NCBI GenBank assembly: GCA_949825025.1
Contig: OX463780.1
Coordinates: 18,387,480-18,451,479 of the forward strand
DNA from: Siphlonurus alternatus
Lineage: Eukaryota > Arthropoda > Insecta > Ephemeroptera > Siphlonuridae
Direction: 5' to 3'
DNA length: 64,000 nt
The translations under genes and the position numbers were made by a program. The stretch's first letter is position 1; each line of letters begins with the position of its first letter. Of the stretch, positions 1-12,260 are shown piece by piece. The notes beneath the pieces are model-generated. The model did not search any database. It was not told where the DNA came from and worked only from the letters and a program-made list of their open reading frames with translations.

Positions 1-53
1 CATTATAATCAATGTAGGTATTAAAGTAACAAGCTTTAATTTTACTGAAATCA

Positions 54-88
<35 letters not shown>

Positions 89-1537
89 TTATATTACTAT
101 ATATACTGTAAACGACAATCCCAAGATTTTCTGGAGTGTAAAAAGTCTCTATGCAATGTGTCTCTATATACAAGTATATATTTATTTCTATATATATATA
201 GTATAATTATACTATCGTAAACAGAGTTGTATCGTTACAGAAAGCTCTTTTCTGACTCAGGTGTGCGAGTGTATCTTAAAAACTAATACAATTTTATTAG
301 AAATTAAAACAGAAATATATTTTGTTTTCACTTTAAAATGTAGAAGTACATCCGTATTTATTTTACGGTACATCCATTAAATGTGTTACTTTTTAGCCAT
401 TGTTTCTACAGTACCAATTAATTACTATATAATTTTGACGCCACATAGAAAGTATCGTCTGCATCGTTCTCTCCCTTCTATCGTGGTGTCAGATTTCAGC
501 GTGCCTCCCTTCGCCTCATTTAAATGCAATTAATCCACAGATTTAACATCAACGTTCTTTTATGCAAGATAATACCACAAGTAAAATTTTTTTTATGACA
601 ATGAAGTAGAATAAAATTCATGATGATGTCTTCCATGAAAAATTTAATATAATCAGCAGTCTAGCTGTTAATACTCATGGGAAAATTAAAAAATATAATG
701 ATTTCAACCATCTAAGGAAGGGTTGACAGAGAGAGGATTACCTAGTGATTAGAACGTATTACACGTTTAAATGGTGTATACTCGCATTACTCTTTTATTT
801 TCTATTTTGTTTCACGGAGCTCATGCACACGTGAGGCTAATTTGATGAAATGTGATGCGCATGCGTAATAAAATGTCCTCAGGCCTGTGGTATCATGTCA
901 ATGAGAATGAAATTTAATTTTAAATATTTCTGCATTTTCAGATTTCTGCTTGAGCTATAATTGATAATATAAATTAATAACTGCTTTGTTAAGTTCAAAT
1001 TCAATATTTAACATAATTTGCTGATTGTATGGCATGACAACACTACTCGCAATAATTTGTTGTTGGTAATGTAACGTATAAGTACAGAGTCGAAAACACA
1101 ATTTTTCACTAAGAAAAAATATTTCACCAGAAACATCAGGAAGCTGCGAGTAATTATGAAGAACTAATCTCTTCCACCCTTCTTCAAGGGGATCAAATTA
1201 TTTTTTTGTCTTAAAAAAAAAAGGGAGATGGTAATGAAGTCCTTATTACAGAGATAGGGTGGCATGTAAAATATATTTTTAATTAAACATTTAATGAGAA
1301 GTAATGATAACAATTTGTTTATACCGAGTAAAAATATTGTAACAAAGAATATTTTACATTTAAGATATTATTTTAAATAATTAAAGAAAATTTAATAATT
1401 AAAAAGTGAATCATATCAGTAGGGAGTAATTAATTTTTTAACGGATGTCTGGATGTAAAGCAGCTGGTATTATTGCAAATAATACTCGTACATGTTGAGA
1501 CTTGCACAAGGTACGTGTGAGAGGGAGAACAAAGGAA
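1..1537. other. AT-rich DNA, no gene seen
   Basis: Holds a TA run at 54-84 and a CACGTG at about 827. No exon, repeat copy or RNA gene was recognised. Confidence 0.5.
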
Positions 1538-1695
1538 TTACAGTCACCTCCACTAACCCCCCAGCAAAGACTCCCCTGCTATCGGAACGACGTAACTCGC
1601 ACGATAAGCCGTCCTCTCAGTTCTACCCGAGACGTGTGTCGTTTAGATTGATGAGTTGAGATACAGCGGCCACCGATCTCATGTCCACCTCTCTT
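1538..1695 (+). repeat. Dispersed GC-richer repeat A, copy 1
   Basis: Matches the reverse complement of 55798-55952 over about 155 bp, including CAGTCACCTCCACTAACCCC, CACGATAAGCCGTCC and CGTTTAGATTGATGAGTTGA. Both copies are much GC-richer than their surroundings. No open frame is conserved, so it is likely a transposon fragment rather than a gene. Confidence 0.75.
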
Positions 1696-2887
1696 CCCTC
1701 CGGCTGAATTTCTGACAAGGTAGCCCTCCACTTATACATAGCCTTCTGAATGTCAATGAAATTATAGCTTCATGGTACATTCTCATAAGTCATTCCATAA
1801 TGTACAGTCCAAGAAGGCTCTCCTCTGTACGATACAGTAACTGTATTGTCAATGAATATCACAATATTATGTATAATAATTTCGTTTATTGGAGCAATAC
1901 ATCGACGTTATAACTTTTTGTTTATATATTTTTTTTTATGTGGTTGCTCGGTGAAATTATCAAGGGCAACGACTGTAATTTTGGTTTCATTGAAAATCCT
2001 TGTTTCTGAAAATGGTTCGTTTTTATAATATATAATTTGCATGTTTTTAAATTCAGTTAGTCCGATACACCATAAAAGAATTAAGAACATACTGACTGAA
2101 TCATATACATTGCAGCGTTATATGACAGAGTAATATATATGTGAAGCACGTACGTGTCGTCCCAACAATTTTGACCAACACTGTATATATGAATAGTCAA
2201 TTACCAATTACTCAGTTACTGTAGTTTATTTGAATTTAAGACTCCATGTTGTATACAGTATTTGTAAAGAGATTAGAAATTTAAGACATAGCATTTTTGA
2301 GCACGTTATTACATAACTATACGCAATGTACATCACACACTATGAGTCATAATACTCATAATGAAGCACGTCTAGCTATATAACAGCCCGCATCAAGAAC
2401 CGTGACTCGTGCAGAACACCTGCAGAACATTCTACACTCCTCTGAGTCACTCGATCGCTTTAACTAACAATGTAAAGATATCGTTCTTCATTTAAACATT
2501 TAAAAACGCAACTTTGAAGATTTTTACAATATATATATATATATATATTTATATCAACTTTTTATGTAGTTGTTTCTATTTTTTTTCAAGGTGCAAATCT
2601 CGTTTGGGCATTGCCTTTTTTTGCACCCTCTTGGGCAGTATTTCCTATATCTGACTGTGACAATGTATGTATCTTTTCTGTTCTGCTCAATAAAAACTAT
2701 ATATAGATATTATTATATTATTAATTATGTTATAAAAATGTACAAAAAAAAAAAAAAAAAAAAAAACAAGATCAGTTATATGAATTATAAAAGTAATTTT
2801 TTGAAAAAAAAATATATATAAAAATATTTCTAAACACTTACTAGTAAAAAAAAAAAAATACTAAATAATTGCAGTGCAAGAATATAA
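1696..2887. other. AT-rich DNA, no gene seen
   Basis: Contains TA and poly(A) runs (2529-2548, 2745-2766). The short open frames are Lys/Tyr/Ile-rich by composition only. Confidence 0.5.
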
Positions 2888-3006
2888 TTAAATGGTTAAA
2901 TGTGATAATTTTCTGACGTTACGGCCGCTTTCCTCGTCATCCCAAAGTGTCATCTTAGGATCCACTCGAGACAGTAAACAATGCAACTGACGATATGAAG
3001 TGCGAG
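2888..3006 (-). CDS. Weak candidate terminal exon
   Basis: After a good acceptor (ATTTCTCTTCAG) an open frame of 39 codons runs to TAA at 2890-2888. It begins with two bases of a split codon, so it would join the donor of the exon at 6444 in frame (Ala at the junction). The peptide includes SYRQLHCLLSRVDPKMTLWD. Phase agreement alone has a one-in-three chance, and a second acceptor-like site lies just upstream. Treat this as a hypothesis. Confidence 0.18.
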
Positions 3007-3894
3007 CTGAAGAGAAATTAGCGATCTGAAGAGAGACTGCACTTGAAAGTGTGTCCAATGTCCCGCCTTTGTTGAGTGTTGTCAGTAACACGATCGCGTG
3101 AGCACTACGAACAATGACCCTCCCCTGATAACTCGTTCTATTGTATCAATATCGTGCTCACAAATATTAATTAACCCCTGTCACAATCAAATATACAGTT
3201 TCTAGTTTTAATAGAACTCTTTTATTAGTTCAAATGCATTTTTTTTACATAGAAAAGAGCTATTGTATTACACAAAATATTATAAATGTAATTATTCCCA
3301 GTAAAACCACTTCCTATCTGTAAATAAAAGATTCAATAATGACCTTTATGACATGACTAATTGTCTGAACTAAAACAGTAATAATTCCATGCTAGACAAT
3401 TAAAGAGACCAGCTGTAATTCAGCTCCCTCTATCAGTACAGCTGCAGACTGACGTCGATCGCGACAACAAGCGAGACGTCAGTCAAGTCAGACGAGTGCA
3501 GTCAGCGAGCGTCTTTGTGGCTTACCGAGATAAGGAAAGGGTTCTGCTTGCCAACTGCACTCAATTTGGACGACAACAATTAGGGGGCATGATATCGATA
3601 AAATGTCTTTATAGAAATGGTTCACACAATCAGCTTTCTTAAAAATCTGAATATCGTAAAATGTGCAGTGGGGAAAAAAAAAAAAAAAAAAAGATTTATA
3701 AGCTTCATTCGTGGATCCTCAAAATAATAATTATAATGTCTTAGATTTGTAATTTTCAGAACTAGTAGCAAATAACATTGTTTTAGAATTTTAGAAAAGG
3801 AAAACATGTTCAATTTTAATATTTCTCAGCTTAGTCTACTATTTTATTGATTTTAATCTATAATTTTTGCGTAGGATATTCCTTATTATTAAAC

Positions 3895-4510
3895 ATCACT
3901 TTCGGGACCCCAAAATTAACCAGCGTTTTCCTATGCTGGGACGCACTTCCTTTGGGCGAGCGTCTGGGTTCGTCGGAACCCGACGAAACTTTTCCTGGGA
4001 GTTCCCGGGGGTGGCCGCCGTAACCGGGAAAATAATAAAAAATCCACGTCCGGGGGGGGGGGGACTGGGGGTGAATTTTTTTATCTAGATTTTTGGGGTT
4101 TTTCGGCCTCCGAGCTCTTCCGGTGCCCTGCGCTGGCCTTGGCCGGTGGAGGTCTTTGCCCGGTGAACTTTTGTTGCTGCCGAGTCGTGTTCGGTTCCGG
4201 ACACCGGACACCCTTTCGGCAGCGCACGCCGCCCGTGAGGTTACGTTTGGAAATTTCGGCTCTTCGGTGTCGTGTGGTCTGTGTTTCGAATCACCGTGTG
4301 TTCGAGTGTTGGTGCGTGGTGTGTTGTCGTGGCCGTGTAGTGAGGACGTCATGCTATTGCGACGTATTACGTGTCACTTTGATGTGTTACGGCCCTCTAT
4401 CATGCACTTTGAATCACAAATGTGGACATCGTGGACACGGGGTGACCTTGTGCCGCGTGACTCCACGGCTAGGGGATCTCCTCCCTGAGTTCATCTTTTC
4501 GTTGGTTTCG
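3895..4510. other. GC-rich island of unknown origin
   Basis: About 600 bp of sharply different composition with many CpG, a run of 12 G near 4053 and frames open on both strands for up to 164 codons. The predicted peptides are Arg/Pro/Ser-rich and match nothing I know. The abrupt edges and CpG wealth suggest a transposon 5' region, an LTR-like piece or an unmethylated promoter. No terminal repeat or splice site settles it. Confidence 0.4.
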
Positions 4511-5104
4511 ATTTGTGTTTTCTGATACGTAAACATGCAACACACAACGTACTAGTTTAAATGATAAATCTTGAAAAAATACATGAATAAAAATATACAT
4601 ACACTATCTATTTTATACGATTATACCTTATCGCCTGAGTGAAAACCTGTTACTAAATTTAAAATAAAACCAATTTCTCATACTTATCACTGCGGGGGGT
4701 GTAATATTACAGACAATATATCTGCCGGTCTAGTTATGTTTTGTGTAAAGCAGGGGGTTGGTCCCCTGATCGGCTCACGGCAGCAGCCACACAAGCGAGC
4801 ACAAGACGACCGCGAATGTAATCTGCAGCAGTCTTATTGGCACCCCCATGTTTTCAATTTTTCAATCCATGCGAGGGGATGTTACATTGTGGGGGTAGAT
4901 TCTATGTAGCGATGGTGACAATAACCAACCTGTCAGAGATGTAGCACGTATCCTCAGGGTTCATGTCAAGGATTAGATTTGCAAGGCTGGTTATTGAAAA
5001 TGAAATAACTTAGAATTGAAAGCATGTTCTTATTTGTTGACAGTAAAAGTAGTTTTAGAGCTTCCATTTCGTATTTGAAGTTCAATATTTCTCATAAAAA
5101 TATA

Positions 5105-5251
5105 GGGTGCGATTCACGTAGCAGTTAGCCATGTTTCTAACCACGTTTAGCTTAACCACGTTTAACTATACCTGTTTTACGTGTTAAACCACCTATAGTT
5201 AAGTGTGGTTAAGCTAAACGTGGTTAGAAACCTGCTTCGTGAATCGCGCCC
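5105..5251. mobile_element. Palindromic MITE, GGGTGCGATTCACG family, copy 1
   Basis: 147 bp. The ends GGGTGCGATTCACG and CGTGAATCGCGCCC are inverted repeats, and the inverted pairing continues inward through TTTCTAACCACGTTTAGCTT. ATA is found on both flanks, so a 3-bp target duplication as in PIF/Harbinger elements is possible. The superfamily is inference. Confidence 0.75.
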
Positions 5252-6443
5252 ATAGTGTTTATGCTATTTCCATATAGAAATTCACTCAAGCTAGGCTTAA
5301 TACTATTTTTTTTTATATAATATTTAGAGCACCTATATAGTGTTCGTTAATAAATTACATTATCAATAGTAAAAATATTTCAATTCAGTATAAAATATTT
5401 AATATAGTATGCGTAGACAAACGCTTATACACGCTTGCTGCAATTCCATTTGTTTAATGCAGCACGTGGCGTTGCACACAGATTTATTCCAACGCGCATT
5501 GAATGCTTGATCAATATTATCAGCAGCGGCTGGCGGGCATATCATGTACGTTTGATGGCTGAAGGTCTGTGGACAGGCCTGTGGTTGACCCCATGATCGG
5601 TACACATAATAACATTCATCTCGTTGCCAGCAGATTGCTCGGGGCAAGAAGTGCTTCATTAACTATGTAGGGGAGGAAGCTTTTTTATACAGTGAATATT
5701 CAGTGGAATTATTGTGAGAATAAAATTTAACTTTTTTTTATGTATTTTGAATGACATGATATTTCGGTAGTCTAAATTATTACAACTATGACGTCATATT
5801 GATACGCCTGTCAATCACCTCACTGTGACGTAACGAACGCAGTGACGAGCAGGCTATAATTAATTATTGTTAAATGCGGTGTATCCGCACCACGAACTTC
5901 GCACCTCGAGGGTGATTTAACTCGTTCCCACGGACACCAGTGACAGTAAAAGCATTGCTTCATTGTTGGCGAGGATATATATTATTATGTATATAGAGTA
6001 AATCAGTAAATGACTTTCGTATGTTATAGAGCATAATGCCTGTACTGAGTAAATTTATACTGTAATTAGAGACTTATAAATAAAATGCAGTTCCTGCTTG
6101 ATGAAAATAATCAAAAATAAAGTAGCTGCTATGATGTCAATCTTCATTTTCATTAATTACTGTATTTACCAAAGACTTGATATTTTATTTTATGCACTCA
6201 TATATAATATACGACCGGGCGTGATGAGCATGTGACTGTATATTAATTTAATTTGAATTTAAAAAAATTAATTAGTGTGTGAAAAGTTAAAATTTTTGTG
6301 AGAACAAATTTAAGGGGCAGCCACAAAGCCGTAAGGCCACATTTTTTAAGACCCGATTTAAGGTACGTCAATTTTAGACAAAATTTTTATATAGGGCGCC
6401 CCCAATGTGCCGCAAATGTGAATACCCCTAAAATATGACTTAC
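5252..6443. other. Mostly non-coding, one ambiguous frame
   Basis: A Cys-rich 86-codon minus-strand frame at 5659-5399 (PPAAADNIDQAFNARWNK) has an ATG and a stop but no promoter, homology or splice evidence known to me. The CRE at 5789 lies upstream of it. It is kept as a possibility only. Confidence 0.25.
5789..5796. promoter_or_regulatory. CRE palindrome TGACGTCA
   Basis: A full CREB/ATF octamer, about 30 bp before a half site (GTGACGTAACG at 5825-5835), in a GC-richer patch. Activity is not shown by sequence. Confidence 0.4.
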
Positions 6444-6938
6444 CAAGCTTCTTCTCGACAACATGTGACGAGGTGGAACCGTCTTTGTTGTAGAAATGCT
6501 TGGCATCTGTGCCCTTGCTGGCTGCGAAACTTGGGCCTGCCTCAGACCCTGGCTCTTGCTGGGTAACATCCTGAGGAGCTTCAGGTCCACCCTGCGACCT
6601 TAGTGCGTCCAGTCGCATGTCCTTGGCCTCCTCGGGCTTATTATTGTTGGTGGGTTCAGCTGGATTGACGCCCAATGTTTCGACAACACCGCGAGCCTCG
6701 CCCACAGGTTTATCACCACGGCTTGTCTTCACGCCTCCTGAAGCCTCGAGGGCATCTGCCATGGCTCGCGAGGCCGACATCATAGCTTCCAACGCTGGAG
6801 CCATAGCCCGCGAGGCCAACATCACGGCTTCCGATGCTTGGGCAATGGCCCTCAGAGCCGTTATCATGATACGGCCAGGTGACTGAAGCTCCACATGTGG
6901 GGGAAGGGGTGTGATGGGGGGCTGCTTGGCCTCGGAAT
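6444..6938 (-). CDS. Probable internal exon with 14-residue Ala-rich repeats
   Basis: An open frame of 495 bases lies between an acceptor (TGTGTGTTGTAG, exon from 6938) and a donor (GCTTG|GTAAGT, intron from 6443). It carries two bases of a split codon at the start and one at the end, so it is a symmetric phase 1-1 exon encoding about 164 residues. After a Pro-rich start come two and a bit tandem 14-residue units, SEAVMLASRAMAPA, LEAMMSASRAMADA and LEAS, mirrored by a 42-base DNA repeat. An acidic, Gly/Pro/Gln-rich segment follows, then HVVEKKL at the donor. The repeats should form Ala-rich helices. The gene is not recognised. Neighbouring exons are uncertain; the candidate at 3006-2888 has a compatible phase. 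A repetitive locus read by chance is possible but less likely given both splice sites. Confidence 0.55.
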
Positions 6939-7661
6939 CTACAACACACATAACAGTGGATCAAGAATAGGGAAGAATAATTACAACCGTGTCAGATTTA
7001 AAATATTTTCACAATATTATACATGATATAAGATCCCGAAATAATTTAAAATAGATTTGACACCTCAAAATTCGTCACTTCAAAATTATAACAGAAAGCA
7101 CGTGTGAATTTACAGTAATAATTTAAACTAAAACCTCTCAAAAAAATTTAAACATCGTTGACCGTTGATCGGAATATTTTACCTATTAATTTTTGTATAT
7201 AATTTTACAGATGTAATGAAATTGATTTATATTAGAGAAGAGAGTAAGGCATTGTAAATTTTACATGACTTCATTACGGCAGAGCCCTATATAAATATGT
7301 ATAATTAGTATTGTAGATTGTTAGACAATTTTATCACTGCATGTTATTATTGCCTATTATATTTACTTGCAGTATAAAAATTCTATTTGATATTATTACT
7401 TATTTAAAAATGAAAATAGGCTTATTTATTATAGAACTTAACATTTGATATAAATGTTTTGTTAAACTTTTGTACTCAAAGATTGCTGCAACCCAATTTG
7501 ATGTCCTGGACTTGTATGATAAAGCTATTCAATTTTAGTATAATTCTTTAAAACGTACAATGCTAAAATGTACCACCTTCCATCTAAAGGATATTTCTTT
7601 TTAATTTATAATACATTTTGGTTTATGACGATTCGTAGCTTGCTTGAAAGTAGTTAAATTA

Positions 7662-7905
7662 AAATTTATGCAAACTGTTGACGTAGCTCTTAGACGGGGG
7701 AGGACACATTTTAGTACCACAGTCAGAATCATGCGCTGCCGCTATACTTTTAAAACATCTTTTTGTGTGGGTTTTATGGGGACAATTTAATATCTCTGTT
7801 GAGGATTGTAAATTTGGATTACGATTAGTGCAAGGGAGGTTAGCAAATAAAACTCCAAGTAGAGAGACTTCCACCCTCTGCTTCCACCCCTTGCTTTTAT
7901 ATATA
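7662..7905 (+). repeat. Dispersed repeat B, copy 1
   Basis: Shares AAATTTATGCAAACTGTTG at one end and a core (TCTCTGTTGAGGATTGTAAA, TTAGTGCAAGGGAGGTTAGC) with the reverse complement of 51813-52043. The core translates in both copies as CKFGLRLVQGRLANKTPSR, but with no start, stop or splice context. Probably a SINE-like or transposon fragment. Confidence 0.65.
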
Positions 7906-8429
7906 CCAAAAAAAGCAATGCAAAAGTCAGACAATGCAACAATTTCTTTAAACTTTTGAAAGCGAGTTGAATGTTACTACAATTTATGATGCCGAACAGA
8001 TTTTTTTTTTTTTTTACAGTCAACCATTATATCCGTATCACTGAACTCACAGCATATTGGATGACAAGCTTGAGGTTGAAAATTTCTTTCCGAGGTTCAA
8101 CTCAAATTTCACTCCCCCTCGGCCATATGTTCCTTCGATTTTACTGACTGTAACGAGGTTTTTATTTCAAAACATTGATATTTGCAATTGTATGATTATA
8201 TTATATGGTATTGCATATGATTTAAAATAGCGAAGAAGAATAATAGTATAACTTGAATGAAGACAGGTACTTTGCATCTCTCTTACTTAAAAAAATAAAT
8301 GAAACCTAAACTTTTATAATAAAATTTATGCATAGTATATTTCATGAAAATTCTACATAATATTTTTTCCCAGTATGAACACTTGATTGATTTTATTGAA
8401 ATATATTCTCCGATACCGTATATTGTTTT

Positions 8430-8660
8430 GTTGCCACGCATAGCTGAGCCCAGACAATAATTATTATCCAGACCGACCGGTCCCCTTCCCTGGGCCTGCG
8501 GCTGTGTGATTATTTGTTGTAATTGCAGGCCTGCTTTGGGATGACTTAATTTTAGTGCAGCGGTCGCACACGTCGATCGCCGCCGCCGGGCGTGCATTTT
8601 ATCTACCCTGCTTTTATTTGAAAACGGCACGCGACAAGGTTATAGCTAGACGCGATTGTT
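8430..8660. other. GC-richer patch
   Basis: Contains CCGACCGGTCCCCTTCCCTG, CGATCGCCGCCGCCGGGCG and CACGCGACAAGG among AT-rich DNA. Open frames cross it on both strands without splice support. It could be conserved non-coding DNA or a transposon remnant. Confidence 0.3.
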
Positions 8661-10084
8661 TCCAAAAATTGTGTAGGCATCGTAAACCTCTTCCTTCCGG
8701 CGTGTTCACAATTTTGAAGAGTGGCACGCAAATAAAAATGTGGCCCGCATCCCCCTTCCCTTCAATAAATATAGTGTAGCGTTACAATTAAATCACCCCC
8801 TTGCTTGACATTTACGATAATCGGCTACGTTATGATAAAGAAGATCTTTTGCTTGTATCTCCTCTCTCTCGGTAAACACACAAATGTGTTATTGCTTGAG
8901 GCAATGGTCCAGAATCGTCTCTCATAATCATAAAATTGAATTGCTGGCTTTTGACGCTCTCATAAGCGAGGGGAGTAAAAAACAATGTGGGTAATAATCT
9001 GATATGCGGGATGTTGAACTGAATATCTCTAAGCTGTCTCACGTATCTGCAAAACATGCAAAAACTTGCCGTTTTCCTTCATTTTGCATTAAGGCTGAAT
9101 TTGTTTTATATCTAGTCAAATTATCATCCGTATCCCATTGTTAAGATTGTTTTATGTGATGTTTGAAGTATATCACATTTTACGTGCCAGGTTTAAGATC
9201 ATCTGTGAGTCACACCCGCATCAATTAATATAGTGCATAATTAATATCGTATATCAGTGTAATTAGAATAATAATGAATTAGTAAAAAAATTAATATTTT
9301 ATGATGGCATAAATTATAAAGTTAATATCAGGATCGCTAGACTAGTATAAGGATTATGATTAATATTTTAGTTAATTGTTGTTAAAAAGAATTTATTAAT
9401 AATAATAAAAAAATCTGAGAATAAGAATGCAATAAATAACTTTAGAGAATGAAATTATTTTGACAATATACCTTTATAATGATATTACTTTTTATTCATG
9501 ATTTATTTTGTTTGCTCTGCATAATTCAAAGACAACGATGAATACTGATATTTTCACCAACAAAGCCCAAGGCAGTGTAGACTATTGGTTTTGATCGAGG
9601 AGGTTTCCGCTTCACCAACCCGCGGCTCGCGTGTATTTGAGACTCCCTGAGGACAATTAGCAGCTGCGATCACATGCCGCAAGACTTATTTAATGCATCG
9701 AATTATCATCCTTATACTCGTTTATAGTATACCAAAAATTAAAAAAAAAAAAAAAAATGATGCTAGTAATCATTAGTTCAAGAAAAGTATCTGAATTATA
9801 AACTTAAATTAATTTATAAAGAAAAGAGGGAAATATTAGTCATGCACATGTGACATAAATCTTAAAATTGTGATAGCTTTATATATACGATAAAAAGTAG
9901 TCTTGTAGTACGTGCAAATTAAAAAAAAATGTCACATTAAAAAGCTTTTAAGCCTCATTATTGGTACATGAAGCGGGTGTACTGTACTGTGTACCGAGAC
10001 CCCTATATAAAGTGTCAGTAGAACAATTTAAATATTACTTTAATCAATGGAGAATATGTAAATTAAATTTTTATTTTTATGTAT

Positions 10085-10200
10085 TTCCATTTTTATTTTT
10101 GTGCAGTATGAGGGTCGGTCATCCATTAATACAAACACAGCTTGGATATTGAATTTTTATTTTTGTGCATTTTTATATTTTGCATGAGGGTCATCCATGG
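10085..10200 (+). repeat. Imperfect tandem duplication
   Basis: ATTTTTATTTTTGTGCA followed by TATGAGGGTCGGTCATCCAT recurs about 65 bases later as ATTTTTATTTTTGTGCATTT with GCATGAGGGTCATCCATGG. Confidence 0.55.
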
Positions 10201-10778
10201 GGGCAGGTCACGTGGTGTCAACTGACCGTCTCGACAAGGGTGCCTGCAGCCCATGAAACAAAGACTCTGTAATAATAGGGGGACTTATTTAGTCAGGGGC
10301 GGCTACCGAGGGAACAACCCCAGTGACTTTTGACATGAGGGCATAAATTCCCATAAAATGTTACGAGTGGCCAACAAGAAGCAATTTCCTGATTTCTCCG
10401 CAAAAGTGACAATTGATTCCTCACAAAATATGCTCCTATTGAGGTTTATGGATCAATCTGGTGGCTTTTTCTCAAGTCGTTATCTACCAAGTTTTCATCT
10501 CATTGACTTTTATAGCAGCCAAGAATAATATTTTGCTGCAAACATTTTTTGACTAAATGATAACGATATGCTATGAAATATAATGATGATTTTCCTGTTC
10601 ACTTTATAGTATGAAAATCATTATAAATAATGTTATTTTCAAAATAAATTAGAAATACCAACTTAAGTTGACATTTATTATTTTGGGTATAGAAAATATT
10701 TTTTTTTTGCTACAGTGTACAGTACTGTACACTACTTCTTAGTTTTTAATATACATCCACTACATAACATCGACTATA

Positions 10779-11025
10779 TTGAGGCCTTTAGGATCAAAAC
10801 AGCTCCAAGGCAAGCTGGGATTGAATTTTTGAGCCTCAGCTACATCAACAATAATTTTTTCAGACTACTTTAGAACCTGGATTCAGAAAGACAATTAATA
10901 GTTAACTTAATTTCCAAATCCAGGTTCAAAATATATATGAAAAAAATATTGTTGACGTAGCTGAGACTCAAAATTCAATCTCAGTTTTCCTTGGATATAT
11001 GCTGTTTTGATCCTAACGGCCTCAA
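10779..11025. mobile_element. Palindromic MITE, TTGAGGCC termini
   Basis: About 247 bp. TTGAGGCCTTTAGGATCAAA at the left pairs with TTTGATCCTAACGGCCTCAA at the right. Inner arms pair through AGCTACATCAACAATA and AACCTGGATT. It ends about 30 bp before a (CT)n array. Flanks are TA-rich, so the target duplication is unclear. Confidence 0.7.
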
Positions 11026-11055
11026 ATATATTATGCCTTTGTTTCAACATCCTAA

Positions 11056-11179
<124 letters not shown>

Positions 11180-12094
11180 TTAAAATATGTTTCCACATCA
11201 TCGTGTACTGTATAAAAATACAATGTTGGTTCACCAGTCACCTTTGACATAAGACATAAAAGTATACGACTTTAACCCTGCCCACTTTATTGCACTTATT
11301 GACATATTTTCAGATAGTCTCGCTCGGCCAACGTCTGTCTTTCCTTCACCCGCTCCCTGAAGTGTGAATCAGCGACACCGAGTGATTCACACTTGGCCTG
11401 ATGTGAGGGGGCGATTGACTGGCCGACAAATCATAACTCGACCCTTCACAGATGGCGGTCAAGCTGTGTAATATCGTCTGTAATCACATATGATACTGCA
11501 ATGGTGGGGATGGAAATTATTGCTGTAATTGTTTTTTATTACGTTCATTCCTATATTGAATATCATTGCATTTGAAAGGGGAAGAAATAAATTGATAAAA
11601 TATTACATTTTTATTGTATCATTTGGATGAGTGAAGAAGTGTCGAATTTTTGGGTAAGTTTTGTTACCTCATAATGAAAAAATTATTCTATGCATATAAA
11701 AGATAATTATATTAACATGCAAGTATTGCGCGTATACAGAAAAAAATTATAATTGCCATCTATGTACTGTATAAACGATTGCTGATGTTCTATATTTTTT
11801 AGGAGTATATAGGGAGTGGGGAGAAGCGGATAGTTGCTTTTATGTATAACTTACATAGTAAGTATTTCATAAAAAAATAAGCTTTTAGCAAGAATTATTT
11901 ATTTCAAAATAAAATATAATGTATTTTCGTAATAAAAATGTTGCATGTAAATAAATGTCTATCTATTCTTTAACTTTAAATGTTGCAATGTGTTTTATAA
12001 AAAGAATAAAATAAAAATATATTTAAATTCTGATGATTTACTTTCTAAAAATCTTTTGTATACTTGAATCGTCACGTGTTGTGAATGCAGACGG

Positions 12095-12260
12095 CAATAA
12101 TACGGCGTCTCGTGATTTACGTCCAATGGGCTCACTTTGCATTTGAATGCGCCGTAAATTCTGCGACGTCGCACGGGTGGCTGCGAGGGTTTCGAGAGGC
12201 AGCAAGTGCGTCTGCAGGGGACGCTACTGCAGTTTGAGTGCAACAAGCGGGCTGCTCTTC
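12095..12260. other. GC-richer patch
   Basis: CpG-bearing (GCGACGTCGCACGGG, GGCTGCGAGGG). An 83-codon minus-strand frame crosses it, but it runs on into AT-rich sequence without a donor. Nature unknown. Confidence 0.3.

Larger units (their letters stand above)
6939..10778. other. AT-rich, no further exon seen
   Basis: Apart from repeat B copy 1, the 8.43-kb GC patch and the tandem duplication at 10.1 kb, nothing was recognised. The 5' exons of the gene containing 6444-6938 should lie here or farther right on the minus strand. Confidence 0.4.

Noticed and set aside
3858..4525. Protein genes of 128-164 codons on either strand in the GC-rich island
   Set aside because: Overlapping frames on both strands, low-complexity peptides and no known domain; GC richness explains the openness.
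5399..5659. Cys-rich secreted protein gene on the minus strand
   Set aside because: No hydrophobic signal peptide at the start, irregular cysteine spacing and no supporting splice or promoter features.
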